A DNA stretch of 64,000 nucleotides from Rhodococcus triatomae BKS 15-14 (GCA_000341795.1 AODO01000021.1:1-64000); one strand, 5' to 3'; shown: positions 1-12,104, counted from the stretch's first letter. Program-made: numbers and translations. The notes: generated from the sequence alone by a model not told the origin.

Positions 1-23
1 CCCCGCCCCCCCCCCCCCCCGCC
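1..23. other. C15 homopolymer tract at window edge
   Basis: Positions 6-20 are fifteen consecutive C residues, flanked by shorter C runs. On the minus strand this is a G-run just downstream of the stop codon of the mycolyltransferase gene. It may be a true low-complexity tract or an artefact near a contig end; the sequence alone cannot decide. Confidence 0.6.
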
Positions 24-34
24 ACGTCGTACTA

Positions 35-2173
35 CTAGGCGACCTGGATGTTTCCACCCTTCACGGTGATGGTTCCGAACTGGAAGTTCTGCCGGACACC
101 GCCCTCGAAGGCGTACTCGTCACTGATCGGGTAGCCCAGGCGGCCGCCCTCGTAACCCTGACGACCCCACTCCTCGAAGATCGCGCCGTGCTTGATCGAC
201 CACGCTCCGCTGGCGGGGCTCCAGTAGATGTTGCCGCCCTCGAACTCGTTGAAGCGACCGTTGTCACGGATCGGCCCACGCTCGCTGGACCTCGGGAAGC
301 CGAGCCAGCTGTTCTCGTAGCCCATCTCGCCGTACTTGCCCATGATCAGGCCCTGCACGCCGTTGGCGCCCGTGGTGGGACTCCAGTAGATGGCTCCGAT
401 CTCGAAGCCCTGCACTGCCCCGTCCTTGGACGGGGTGTTGATCTCGTCTCCGACCGGGTACCCGAGCGGACCGGTCTCCCAGCCCTGCGACGACCACAGG
501 TCCCGGATCGCGCCACGCACCGAGTGCGCGCCGGTCTGCGGGGTCCAGTAGATCGACCCGGACTGGAAGTGGTTGCCGCGACCGCGGCCGTCGGGGGTGC
601 CGAACTCACTGGTGGTCGGCAGGCCCAGCGGACCGGACGGACCGCCCATCGCCTGGTACTCGCCGCCGATCATGCCGGTCACGACCTGGGCACCGGTACC
701 GCCGGACCAGAAGATCCGGCCGTTGCGGAAGTCCTGGGCCAGACCGCCCGCGACGGAGTACTCGCCGGTGACACAGCCGCCGAGCCACGGGTTCGCGTTC
801 GCCATCGCACCGATGTCACCGCCGAGCCCGCACGCGGGGGCCGACACCGCGACACCGAGTGCGTTCGCGACCTGCGGCCACGCCTGGTGCATCTCGAACT
901 GCCAGTACGGCCACGAGTGCGTGCCGGAGGGCCGGTAGTTGACCTGCGCCGGGATGCCGAGCTTGTTCAGCTTGGTCGCGAACGACTGCGAGGTCAGACG
1001 GGAGAGGATCTCCAGACCCATGCCCGCGTAGTTGGTGGAGACGCCGGGGATGCCGGACGGCTGGTCGTACGGGCCGGTCATGCCGCTGCCGCTGGAGATG
1101 TAGAGGCTGGTGCCCTTGAGGTTCTCCGCCTGGATGTACGGGTCGTGCGCCGCCCACAGCGCATTGCTCGGCTGGCCCCACATCTTGGTGACGTTGTAAC
1201 CGCCCGCGTCCTGCATCGCGTACTGCAGTGCCTGCGGCATACCGAGGGACGTGGTGCTCAGGTAGCCGGAGAACGAACCGGCGAACTGGAAGAAGCCGGG
1301 GTTGCGGGCCGCGAGGAACATCGCGGAGGTGCCGCCCATCGACAGGCCGATCACGCCACGGCTGCTGGTGGTGCGCATGCTGTTCTCGAGCACCGGCGGC
1401 AGTTCCTTCGTGAGGAACGTCTCCAGTTGGTAGAACTTGCCGTTGTCCGGCTCCAGCCAGTCGGAGTAGAAGCTGGACTGGCCGCCGACCGGGAGGATCA
1501 CGTTGACGTTCTTGTCGGCGTAGAAGCTCGCCGCGTCCGTCTCGATGGTCCAGCCGCTCTCGTCGTCGCGCGCACGCAGGCCGTCGAGCATGTAGAGGGC
1601 GGGGAAGGTGGCGCCGGGGTTCGAGTTCCAGTCCCGCGCGAGCAGGATCTGCACCTGGAACGGCGCACCCATCGCGGCGGAGTCGACCCACAGCGCGACG
1701 CGCCGGTCGCTGATCCACTGCACCTTCGAGACGCCCGGGATCGACCGGCTCGGTGCCGCCGCCGATCGTGCCGAGATGACGGGTGCGGCCGCCGGGGCAG
1801 GCGCGACCGTGGTCGTGGTGGTGGTGGTGGTGGGCGCCGCGGTCGTCGTGGTCGCCGGCGGGGTGGTGGCCGTCGCAGCCGGTGTCGTCCCGGCCACCGT
1901 CGTGGTGGCCTTCGGCGCGACCGTCTCCTGGATGTTCCCGGGAGTCTGCCGCGCGGCGGACGAGGTCGGAGTCGGTGTCGCGGAGATCGACGTGCTCGTC
2001 GGCGGCTGGGCTGCGGCGACGCCCGCGGCGCTCAGCCCCGCGGCGGTCGGCAACACCAGCGCGGCGGCCAGCAGCGCAATTGCACGACCCTTGCGGTCGT
2101 GCACGCGGGCACTGCCCTGGAACCGGCTGCGGCCGGTTCGCCGCACATCCGATCTTCTCGATGCTGGTCGCAT
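35..2173 (-). CDS. Mycolyltransferase (antigen 85 type) with C-terminal LGFP repeats
   Basis: Secreted alpha/beta-hydrolase that should transfer mycolic acids to trehalose or arabinogalactan outside the membrane. With the start at 2173 (AGGAG ribosome-binding site) the protein has 712 residues: a signal peptide within residues 28-55, a Thr/Ala/Pro-rich linker to about 145 with a run of eight Thr, and an esterase domain at about 150-440. Ser278 in GLSMG, Glu388 and His419 in GTHSW match the Ag85 triad. Four LGFP-type repeats follow (near 514, 568, 622 and 677), the layout of corynebacterial PS1-type mycolyltransferases; LGFP repeats are thought to anchor proteins to the cell wall. Its place corresponds to M. 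tuberculosis fbpD (Rv3803c). An upstream in-frame start at 2263 has no comparable ribosome-binding site. Confidence 0.93.
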   Translation of the reverse strand: MRPASRRSDVRRTGRSRFQGSARVHDRKGRAIALLAAALVLPTAAGLSAAGVAAAQPPTSTSISATPTPTSSAARQTPGNIQETVAPKATTTVAGTTPAATATTPPATTTTAAPTTTTTTTTVAPAPAAAPVISARSAAAPSRSIPGVSKVQWISDRRVALWVDSAAMGAPFQVQILLARDWNSNPGATFPALYMLDGLRARDDESGWTIETDAASFYADKNVNVILPVGGQSSFYSDWLEPDNGKFYQLETFLTKELPPVLENSMRTTSSRGVIGLSMGGTSAMFLAARNPGFFQFAGSFSGYLSTTSLGMPQALQYAMQDAGGYNVTKMWGQPSNALWAAHDPYIQAENLKGTSLYISSGSGMTGPYDQPSGIPGVSTNYAGMGLEILSRLTSQSFATKLNKLGIPAQVNYRPSGTHSWPYWQFEMHQAWPQVANALGVAVSAPACGLGGDIGAMANANPWLGGCVTGEYSVAGGLAQDFRNGRIFWSGGTGAQVVTGMIGGEYQAMGGPSGPLGLPTTSEFGTPDGRGRGNHFQSGSIYWTPQTGAHSVRGAIRDLWSSQGWETGPLGYPVGDEINTPSKDGAVQGFEIGAIYWSPTTGANGVQGLIMGKYGEMGYENSWLGFPRSSERGPIRDNGRFNEFEGGNIYWSPASGAWSIKHGAIFEEWGRQGYEGGRLGYPISDEYAFEGGVRQNFQFGTITVKGGNIQVA

Positions 2174-2268
2174 GTGAGGTGACTCCTGTTTCTTTCTGTC
2201 GGCCGGTCTGCCACCCGGCACCCGTCGGCTGACCCGACCCGCGCGCCCCGGTACTGCCTGCAACGGAC

Positions 2269-2338
2269 CGCTGTCACCAACTGATCGCTGCTACAACTGC
2301 CTGCTGTTACGCCTGATGCTGTAACGCATCGCTGTTAC
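2269..2338 (-). promoter_or_regulatory. Cluster of MtrA-like GTnACAGCG boxes upstream of the LGFP mycolyltransferase
   Basis: Read on the minus strand, four 9-mers occur: GTAACAGCG (2330-2338), GTTACAGCA (2317-2325), GTAACAGCA (2302-2310) and GTGACAGCG (2269-2277). They resemble the GTCACAGCG repeats reported for MtrA in mycobacteria, where the Ag85B gene is a known target. MtrA control here is inferred. Confidence 0.5.
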
Positions 2339-2440
2339 GCCTGGACACTCGCGTGTCCCTTTGTACACGGCGGAAAGGAGTGACGCCTGTGACGCACGGA
2401 ACCTTCAAGGTTTTGTTATGAGATGTGCTCGAAAACGGCA

Positions 2441-2484
2441 GATGCCGCCCGGCACTCCCCCGAAGGGAAACGCAGGGCGGCATC
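2441..2484 (-). terminator. Hairpin terminator after the second mycolyltransferase gene
   Basis: A perfect 10-bp inverted repeat, GATGCCGCCC (2441-2450) with GGGCGGCATC (2475-2484), lies 24 bases past the stop of the gene at 2509-3504. The loop holds a nested TCCC-TTCG-GGGG hairpin, and TGCCGTTTTC follows on the minus strand. The rest of the 2174-2508 gap holds the GTnAC boxes and no gene. Confidence 0.65.
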
Positions 2485-2508
2485 GTGACGGTCATGGACG
2501 GTCGCCTG

Positions 2509-3504
2509 TCACCAGGCGTTCAGGGCGTCCAGCACCTGGGTGCGGGCCTTGAACAGCTCGCCCGACCAGTACGGCCACGAATGGGTGCCGTTGGAGGGGA
2601 AGCTGTAGGTCGCGTCGATGCCGAGGGTCTTCATCCGGACCTGGAAGGCGCGGGTGTTGACCAGCGACAGCGCCTCGAGTGCCATCGCATTGCTGGTGTT
2701 GTAGTAGTCGATGAACTTGCTCGGGTTGTCGAACTGACCCGGCAGGCCGCTGGCGGCCGAGATGTACAGCGACAGGCCCTCGAGCTTCGGCGCGAAGACG
2801 AACGGGTCGTTGCGCAGCCAGGCCTTGCTCCACGGCGGGCCCCACATCGCGTCGACGTTGAAGCGGCCGGCGTCGAGCATCGCGACGCGGATCGCCTCAC
2901 GCATGCCGGGCGCGGAGATGTTCAGGTAGCCCGACAGCGAGCCGGCGAACTTGAACTGGTCCCGGTGGTACGCCGCGAGGGTCAGCGCGGCCGACCCGCC
3001 CATCGACAGGCCGATGATGCCGTTGTTGGTGCGCGAGACACCGCGGGTCGCCAGGTAGTCGGGGAGTTCCTGGGTCAGGAAGGTCTCCCACTTGTACTGG
3101 ATCTTCTGGCCGTTGAAGTTCGACGACGCGATCCAGTCGCTGTAGAAGGACGACTGGCCGCCGACCGGCATGACGAGGGTGACGTTGTCGTTCGCGTACT
3201 GCTCGAGCGCGTTGGTCTCGAACGACCAGGCGTTCTTGTCGTCGCGGGCGCGAAGTCCGTCGAGCAGGTAGAGCGCAGCTCCACCGCCACGCTTCGCCCA
3301 CTGGATCTGAACCTTGATCGGGCCCATGGAGGACGGCACCGTGACCTCTTCGTAACCACCCGCGGGCGCACGATGAACGACAGGTGCGGCACCGGCGACA
3401 GCAGTCCCTGCGATACCGGCAGTGACGGGCAGCACGAGCGCTGCGGCCGAGAGGCCGAGGAGGCGTCGCTTGAGGTTCTGGAACCTCGGTCTGCCAATAC
3501 GCAT
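2509..3504 (-). CDS. Mycolyltransferase (antigen 85 type), single-domain
   Basis: Second Ag85-like enzyme, 331 residues, close to the usual Ag85 length. The start at 3504 puts a KRRLLGLSAAALVLP-type export signal at the N-terminus with predicted cleavage near residue 39. Ser167 in GLSMG, Glu277 and His308 in GTHSWPYW form the expected triad, with the same spacings (110 and 31 residues) as in the downstream paralogue. It has no LGFP repeats. It lies directly downstream of aftB, the place of fbpA (Rv3804c) in M. tuberculosis. A longer in-frame extension to 3591 is Arg-rich and does not look like coding sequence. Substrate preference cannot be read from sequence. Confidence 0.93.
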   Translation of the reverse strand: MRIGRPRFQNLKRRLLGLSAAALVLPVTAGIAGTAVAGAAPVVHRAPAGGYEEVTVPSSMGPIKVQIQWAKRGGGAALYLLDGLRARDDKNAWSFETNALEQYANDNVTLVMPVGGQSSFYSDWIASSNFNGQKIQYKWETFLTQELPDYLATRGVSRTNNGIIGLSMGGSAALTLAAYHRDQFKFAGSLSGYLNISAPGMREAIRVAMLDAGRFNVDAMWGPPWSKAWLRNDPFVFAPKLEGLSLYISAASGLPGQFDNPSKFIDYYNTSNAMALEALSLVNTRAFQVRMKTLGIDATYSFPSNGTHSWPYWSGELFKARTQVLDALNAW

Positions 3505-3653
3505 GAATACTGCTCTCTTTCTCTCCTGCGGGTTTCCGTCGAAACGGACCCGAAAGTCTGGCACACGGCCACGGCTCTGCCGGGCGCGCACATGCGCGTC
3601 CGACAGTGGAACGGATCAAGGTCACACTGCGCTCGCAGGAGCGTATGCGAACC

Positions 3654-3760
3654 CGTAACGCGTTACAACCGCTGTCTTTCACCCCGAGATCCGCCCGAGT
3701 CGCGCGAATTCCAGGAACTTCATGTATCTCTGTACATCGCATTCCGGTCACGAGCGTTAC
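3654..3760 (-). promoter_or_regulatory. GTAAC motifs and palindrome in the mycolyltransferase promoter region
   Basis: The 290-bp gap 3505-3794 holds no gene. It contains a 12-bp palindrome GTAACGCGTTAC (3654-3665) and, on the minus strand, adjacent 9-mers GTAACGCTC (3752-3760) and GTGACCGGA (3743-3751). These resemble, less closely, the MtrA-like boxes of the downstream paralogue. Confidence 0.35.
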
Positions 3761-3794
3761 GGAAACGTGACCTTCATGACAGTTTCGTGATCTG

Positions 3795-5741
3795 TTACTT
3801 CGGCCGCTCCGGCGGCATCTCCAGCCCGCAACGCTCGATCTCGTACGCGGGCACCCGGTCGATCCGATACCCCGCGTAGTCGAAGGCACGCTTGAGGTTG
3901 CGGATGAACAGCGGCCGGGTCAGCTCGCCCCGCGACGAGGCCAGCAACTCCTGAGTGTCCGGACAGGTCAGCGCGACCTGCGCCTGCGCCACCCAGTCCT
4001 CGTCGAGGTACCAGGGCAACCACGGATGCACCGCGACCATGCCCGTGTCCGCGACCACCCAGTCGGGATACAGGTTCTTGTCGTGGCCGATCCGTCCGTC
4101 GCCGAGCCGCTCGGTGTGCGCCGCCAGCGGGTACGCGAGCCCCATCTGGTCGATCACCTTCACGTCCAGGCCGACGTTCATGCTCGTCATGCCCAGATTG
4201 AGGAAGAACACCGTGTGACCTGCACCGCCCTCCGGAATCGGCAGCGGTGGTGGCACCACGTCCCAGTAGGTGAAGTACGCGGCGGGCAGCAGCAGGCCGC
4301 CGTCGGGAGTGTTGTTGATCGTCTCGACCATCGCCCGCATGCGCGGGTAGTCGAGGTAGTCCTCGGCGCGGATCGGGTGCTGGTGACCGGTTCCGAGCGC
4401 GTAGAAGTTCCGCTCGTCGACGATGCCCGACCTGCCGACCACCGTGCCGTTCGGCATCCCCTGCGCGGTCGAGGCGACGATCGCCCACGTCACCGTCACC
4501 AGCCAGGCCAGCGATCCCGCCGCGAACAGTGCGGTGGCCCCGGTCGCGCCCCACTGGTCCCGGCGCGGAACCCGCACCGGCAGCACGGCGATCGGGAGGA
4601 TCAGGCAGAACAGCACCGGCAGCAACACCCGGCCGTGCATGAAGTCGCCGCCCACCCGAACCGAGTAGACGCAGAGGAGGACGCCGGTCGCGACGAACAG
4701 CGACACCACGGCGGCGGGTGTGTGCAGCCTCGCCCATCCGGTCACACCGGCCCGGTCACCGGGCCTGCCGAGTCCGAACCGCCGATACGCCACCCATCCG
4801 AGGTAGCCGGCCAGGACCGCGAGCGGCAGCCACAACCAGTACGGACCGACGAGATTCCACAGGTAGGTCAGGCCCTGCGACCACTTGGCGCCGCCTGCGT
4901 CCTTGGACACCGCGGTGTTCGGATAGGGCAGTCCGTAGTAGCCCATCCGCCAGATCTGGTACCCGACGGGAACCGCACCCGCGACCACGACCATCGCCGC
5001 GCGGCGGCCCCACGACCCGGGTGTGAGAAAGATCATGGCCAGCACGAGGGCCGCGAGCATCGCCATCTCGGGCCGCACCAGCGGGCCGAGCCCCGCGATG
5101 AACGCCAGGATCAGCACGCGTGCGGTGGACGGCTGCTCCCGCTGCGCCCACTGCACCATCAGCAGCCACAGAAGCGCGATCCAGAAGATGACGAGGCAGC
5201 TCTCCAGCCCGGACGTCGCGAAGTCGCGGGCCGGGGGAACTGCGATGTAGACGAGGGCGCCGGCCGGGAGCAGCAGAAGTCCCGCACCACGGCCGTGAGC
5301 GGCACCGCCGCCGCTGCGATGAGCGGCACCGCCGCCGCGCCACAGGGTGCCGGTGCCGATCATCGCCAGCACGATGGCGGCGACGGACAGGACGAGCGCG
5401 AGCGTCAGGACGACGTACTCGAGGCGGACCTGGGTGATCCAGCCGAAGGCGTACACGAGATAGGTCCACAGGGTGCTGGTGTTCGCCTCCACCCGCTCCC
5501 CCGCGTTGAACACGGGGCCGTTGCCCGCCAGCAGGTTGCGGACCGTCCGCAGCACGATCAGGCCGTCGTCGGCGATCCAGCGGCGCTGCCAGGCGCCCCA
5601 CAGGAACAGGGCGCCGGTGACCACGATCCCCGCGACGTACACGAGCCGCGTGACCGGCGCCGACACGGACTCCGACGCGCCGCGACCCGGGGCCGCGGCG
5701 TCGTCCGTGCGGGTCGCGTCAGGCGATGTAGACAGCGACAC
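3795..5741 (-). CDS. aftB: Terminal beta-(1->2)-arabinofuranosyltransferase AftB
   Basis: GT-C membrane glycosyltransferase that adds terminal arabinofuranose to arabinan from decaprenyl-phospho-arabinose. The protein is about 648 residues from a GTG at 5741, preceded by GGAG and overlapping the end of ubiA by 23 bp; M. tuberculosis AftB is of similar length. The first periplasmic loop has the GT-C signature WIADDGLIVLRTVRNL, followed by many hydrophobic segments and a soluble C-terminal part. It sits immediately downstream of ubiA as in Rv3805c-Rv3806c. An in-frame extension to 5912 lies inside ubiA and is not expected to be translated. Confidence 0.92.
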   Translation of the reverse strand: MSLSTSPDATRTDDAAAPGRGASESVSAPVTRLVYVAGIVVTGALFLWGAWQRRWIADDGLIVLRTVRNLLAGNGPVFNAGERVEANTSTLWTYLVYAFGWITQVRLEYVVLTLALVLSVAAIVLAMIGTGTLWRGGGAAHRSGGGAAHGRGAGLLLLPAGALVYIAVPPARDFATSGLESCLVIFWIALLWLLMVQWAQREQPSTARVLILAFIAGLGPLVRPEMAMLAALVLAMIFLTPGSWGRRAAMVVVAGAVPVGYQIWRMGYYGLPYPNTAVSKDAGGAKWSQGLTYLWNLVGPYWLWLPLAVLAGYLGWVAYRRFGLGRPGDRAGVTGWARLHTPAAVVSLFVATGVLLCVYSVRVGGDFMHGRVLLPVLFCLILPIAVLPVRVPRRDQWGATGATALFAAGSLAWLVTVTWAIVASTAQGMPNGTVVGRSGIVDERNFYALGTGHQHPIRAEDYLDYPRMRAMVETINNTPDGGLLLPAAYFTYWDVVPPPLPIPEGGAGHTVFFLNLGMTSMNVGLDVKVIDQMGLAYPLAAHTERLGDGRIGHDKNLYPDWVVADTGMVAVHPWLPWYLDEDWVAQAQVALTCPDTQELLASSRGELTRPLFIRNLKRAFDYAGYRIDRVPAYEIERCGLEMPPERPK

Positions 5742-6624
5742 CGACCACTCCGATCCACGCGACCGCGAGGACCTGGAGCACGCGGTCCCGGAACGCGATC
5801 TCTTCGGGCTCCCCCGCCTCGCCTCCGTCGACGTCGACCGCGTAGCGCAGGATGGCGATGGTGAACGGCACCATCGAGATGGCGTACCAGGTGGAGTTCT
5901 CCGCCTGGTCACGCTCGAAGGCCCACAGCCCGTAGCAGATCACCACCGCCGTCGCGGACAGCGTCCACACGAACCGCAGGTAGGTGGCGGTGTAGTACTC
6001 GAGCGACTTGCGGATCTTGGCGCCGGTCGCCTCCGCCAGCTGCAGCTCCGCGTACCTCTTGCCCGCGGCCATGAACAGCGAGCCGAACGCCATGATCAGC
6101 AGGAACCACTGGGACAGCGGGATGTCGGCGGCGACGCCACCGGCGATGGCGCGGATGAGGAACCCGGACGAGACGATGCAGATGTCGATGACGGCCTGGT
6201 GTTTGAGGCCGAAGCAGTACGCGAGCTGGATCACGATGTAGATCGCCATGACGACCGCGAGCTGCCAGTTCGCGATGAACGACAGCCCGATCGATCCGCC
6301 GAGCAGCACGACGGCCATCGCGTAGGCGAGGTTGACGGGCAGCACGCCCGCGGCGATCGGCCGGAACCGTTTCGTCGGATGCTGACGGTCCGCCTCGACG
6401 TCCATCGCGTCGTTGACGAGATAGATGCCCGACGCCGCCATGCAGAACACGACGAAGGCCAGCGCGACCGGGAGCAGGACGTCGAGCTCGTCGACGGTCC
6501 CTGCTGCGAGCGGCGCGGCGAGGACGAGGACGTTCTTCACCCACTGCCGCGGGCGCATCGCCTTGACCGCGCCGCCCAGCAGGGTCTTGGGCGGGCCGGC
6601 GACCTCGGTCGGCTCCTCGCTCAT
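5719..6624 (-). CDS. ubiA: Decaprenyl-phosphate phosphoribosyltransferase (UbiA family)
   Basis: Integral membrane UbiA-fold enzyme that makes 5-phosphoribosyl-decaprenyl-phosphate, the first committed step to the arabinose donor DPA. It has 301 residues, matching Rv3806c. The first Asp-rich site is NDAMDVEAD, and the second region includes DICIVSSGFLIRAIAGG. The ATG at 6624 overlaps the PAP2 stop codon by four bases (ATGA), which implies translational coupling. Earlier in-frame starts up to 6966 lie within the PAP2 gene and were rejected. Confidence 0.94.
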   Translation of the reverse strand: MSEEPTEVAGPPKTLLGGAVKAMRPRQWVKNVLVLAAPLAAGTVDELDVLLPVALAFVVFCMAASGIYLVNDAMDVEADRQHPTKRFRPIAAGVLPVNLAYAMAVVLLGGSIGLSFIANWQLAVVMAIYIVIQLAYCFGLKHQAVIDICIVSSGFLIRAIAGGVAADIPLSQWFLLIMAFGSLFMAAGKRYAELQLAEATGAKIRKSLEYYTATYLRFVWTLSATAVVICYGLWAFERDQAENSTWYAISMVPFTIAILRYAVDVDGGEAGEPEEIAFRDRVLQVLAVAWIGVVGVAVYIA

Positions 6625-7119
6625 TTCTCTCCAAACTTCTGTTCGGCGCGCAGCAGGACTGCGGCCGAGGCCGCGCCCAGGGCGGAGCCGGCGAGCACAT
6701 CGGTCGGGTAGTGGACGCCCAGCACCAGCCGCGAGAGCAGCATCGGGGGCACCAGTACCGCGGGCAAGGGTAGCCCGGTGAGCCGGCCGAGCAGCACCGC
6801 GGCGGCGGTGGTGGACGTCGCATGCGACGACGGGAAGCTGAGCTTGCTCGGCGTCGACACGTTGACCTGCACCGACGGATCGTTCGGTCGGGGACGGCGG
6901 ACGACCCGCTTGATGACGATGGACGCGGCGTGCGCACCGACGGCGCCCACGGCGACGCCCGCCCACTGGCGGCGGCGAGGCTTGTCGAGAGCGGCACCGA
7001 GTCCGGCGACGGCGACCCAGCCGAGCGCGTGCTCACCGAAGTGGGACAGCCCGCGGGCGGCACCGACAACCTCGGGCCGGGCTCCGATCGTCGACTGCAC
7101 CCGGTTCAGGATCCTGACC

Positions 7120-7136
<17 letters not shown>
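6621..7136 (-). CDS. PAP2-family membrane phosphatase, candidate decaprenylphosphoryl-5-phosphoribose phosphatase
   Basis: A 171-residue membrane protein with all three PAP2 motifs: KRVVRRPRP, PSSHA and SRLVLGVHYPTD. Its place between glfT2 and ubiA matches Rv3807c, which has been proposed to remove the 5-phosphate from the UbiA product; that activity is inferred from context. The GTG start at 7136 lies inside the end of glfT2 (17-bp overlap), and the end overlaps ubiA by 4 bp. Confidence 0.88.
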
Positions 7137-10396
<3,260 letters not shown>

Positions 10397-10398
10397 GA

Positions 10399-11163
10399 CT
10401 ACCGCAGGTATGCGTGCAGGGCGTCGCGGACGAACTCGGCACCGGCTCGTCCGCCGTAGTTCGCGGCGAACCGCTCGTCCTCGACGTACATGTCGGCCAG
10501 CCCCGTGACGTACTGCCGAACCGCTTCGGTGACGTCGGCTCCACCCGCCGACGCGGGCGTACCCGGCACCGACGACAGCCACGCGACGTGCCGGCGGGCC
10601 AGTTCCTGCGCCTGCGGACCGTCGGGCGCGACGCCGGACTCGGCGGCTGCCGTCCAGTCCTGCGACAGCCGCGCCACGTCGGCCTTCCAGTCGCGGCGCT
10701 CGGTCTCCGTCAGCGACGTCCACCAGCGGTCGCCGTCGGCGTAGGCCTCCGCACCCCAGCGCTGCTCGACCTCCTCCTTGTACCGGGTGTGGTCGAAGCC
10801 GTCGAACATCTCCTCCGCCATGAGCGGTTCTCCTCTCGTCGTCCGGTGCAGGGTGGCTCGGACGGCAGCGATCTGCCGCCCGAGTCGCTCGCGTTCGCGC
10901 TCGAGCAGGTCCAGGTGGGTTTCGAGGGCAGCGGTTGCGTCCCGCGGGCCGCCGAGGGCGTCGGCGATCGCGGTCAACCCGAGCCCGAGTTCGCGCAGCA
11001 GCAGGATCCGTTGCAACCGCAGCAGCGCGTCCTCGTCGTAGTAGCGGTATCCGTTGGATCCGATCCGGCTCGGTGCGAGCAGTCCCCGATCCCCGTAGTG
11101 CCGCAGCGTGCGGCTGGTGACCCCGGCCGCCTTGGCCAGGTCCTGTATCGACCATTCCTGCAT
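10399..11163 (-). CDS. MerR-family regulator with TipAS-like ligand domain
   Basis: A 254-residue regulator. An N-terminal MerR winged helix (WSIQDLAKAAGVTSRTLRHYGDRGL) is followed by a long coiled-coil dimerisation helix (about 75-115). The C-terminal domain is of the TipAS type, known to bind thiopeptides and other hydrophobic ligands, with DRWWTSL and YVEDERFAANYGG motifs. It is divergent from the arylamine acetyltransferase gene and probably represses or activates it or itself. The start at 11163 is at the MerR domain; a 100-residue extension is not family-like. Confidence 0.85.
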   Translation of the reverse strand: MQEWSIQDLAKAAGVTSRTLRHYGDRGLLAPSRIGSNGYRYYDEDALLRLQRILLLRELGLGLTAIADALGGPRDATAALETHLDLLERERERLGRQIAAVRATLHRTTRGEPLMAEEMFDGFDHTRYKEEVEQRWGAEAYADGDRWWTSLTETERRDWKADVARLSQDWTAAAESGVAPDGPQAQELARRHVAWLSSVPGTPASAGGADVTEAVRQYVTGLADMYVEDERFAANYGGRAGAEFVRDALHAYLR

Positions 11164-11180
11164 GACAACCAGCGTGCATC

Positions 11181-11195
11181 TTGACGCAGCGTCAA
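11181..11195. promoter_or_regulatory. Putative MerR operator
   Basis: A perfect inverted repeat, TTGACGC-A-GCGTCAA, lies 18 bp upstream of the MerR start and about 53 bp upstream of nat. It overlaps a TTGAC-type -35 element on the minus strand, the usual arrangement for MerR-family self-regulation. Confidence 0.6.
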
Positions 11196-11247
11196 TGTCA
11201 AGGCCGTCGGGACCCCCCACGGGTGCGGAGCGCCTACCGTTGCGGGG

Positions 11248-12057
11248 GTGAGCTTCGACCTCGACGCGTACCTGGCCCGGATCGGTTTCGACGGCGAGCG
11301 GGCGCCGACCCGCGCCACGCTGGACGCCCTCGCCGCCCATCACACCGCCGCCATTCCCTTCGAGAACCTCGACCCGTTCCGCGGGGTGGTCAACCGGCTC
11401 GACCCGGAGTCGCTCCAGGCGAAGCTGGTCCACGGCGGTCGTGGCGGCTACTGCTTCGAGCACGGACTTCTCCTGCAGGCGGCGTTGCGGGCACTCGGGT
11501 TCACCGCCACCGGCCTCGCGGCGCGGGTGCTGTGGGGCTCACCGGACCAGGGCGCGATCCCCGCCCGTACCCACATGCTGCTGCTCGTCGACCTGGACGG
11601 CGAGCAGCGTGTGATCGACACCGGGTTCGGCGGGATGACGCTGACCGGCACGCTGCGCCTCGAACGCGACACCGCGCAGGACACCCCGCTGGAGCCGTTC
11701 CGGTTGGTGGATCTGCACGGTGACTGGGCGATGCAGGCGCGGGTCGGCGACGAGTGGAAGACCACCTACCGATTCGACCTGCACCCGCAGCACCCGATCG
11801 ACTACGAGCCCACGAACTGGTACCTGTGCACCTGGCCGGAGTCGAGGTTCGTCTCGACGCTGATGGCGGCGCGCGCGACCGACGACCGACGGTTCGCGCT
11901 GGCAGGCAGGCGACTGAGCGTCCATCACCTCGACGGCACGACCGAGAAGAACACGATCGCCGACGTCGACGAGTTCCGCTCCGTGCTGACGCGGGACTTC
12001 CTGATCGACGCGGCTCGGATCGACGGCCTGGACGAGGTGTTCGCCCGGCTGCCCTGA
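11248..12057 (+). CDS. nat: Arylamine N-acetyltransferase
   Basis: Cytosolic enzyme that transfers acetyl groups from acetyl-CoA to arylamines and hydrazines. It has 269 residues, normal for the family. The catalytic triad is Cys69 (RGGYCFEH), His109 (ARTHMLL) and Asp124 (DTGFGG). FENLDPF near residue 38 is a standard NAT motif. The GTG start follows a GGGGG stretch. It is divergent from the TipAS-type MerR gene; in mycobacteria nat lies with cholesterol genes, which is not the case here. Confidence 0.95.
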   Translation: MSFDLDAYLARIGFDGERAPTRATLDALAAHHTAAIPFENLDPFRGVVNRLDPESLQAKLVHGGRGGYCFEHGLLLQAALRALGFTATGLAARVLWGSPDQGAIPARTHMLLLVDLDGEQRVIDTGFGGMTLTGTLRLERDTAQDTPLEPFRLVDLHGDWAMQARVGDEWKTTYRFDLHPQHPIDYEPTNWYLCTWPESRFVSTLMAARATDDRRFALAGRRLSVHHLDGTTEKNTIADVDEFRSVLTRDFLIDAARIDGLDEVFARLP

Positions 12058-12086
12058 ACCGGCCACGCCGAGCCCGACCACGCTGG

Positions 12087-12104
12087 GCCCGAACAGGTTC
12101 GGGC
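12087..12104 (+). terminator. Possible small hairpin after nat
   Basis: Inverted repeat GCCCGAAC-AG-GTTCGGGC, 30 bp beyond the nat stop. There is no T-tract, so this is a weak terminator call and could instead be an operator for the next gene. Confidence 0.3.

Noticed and set aside
188-2182. Long plus-strand reading frame opposite the LGFP mycolyltransferase gene
   Set aside because: It is an antisense shadow caused by high GC at third codon positions; composition is Arg/Gly/Val-rich with no domain. Similar shadows on most other genes were left out for the same reason.
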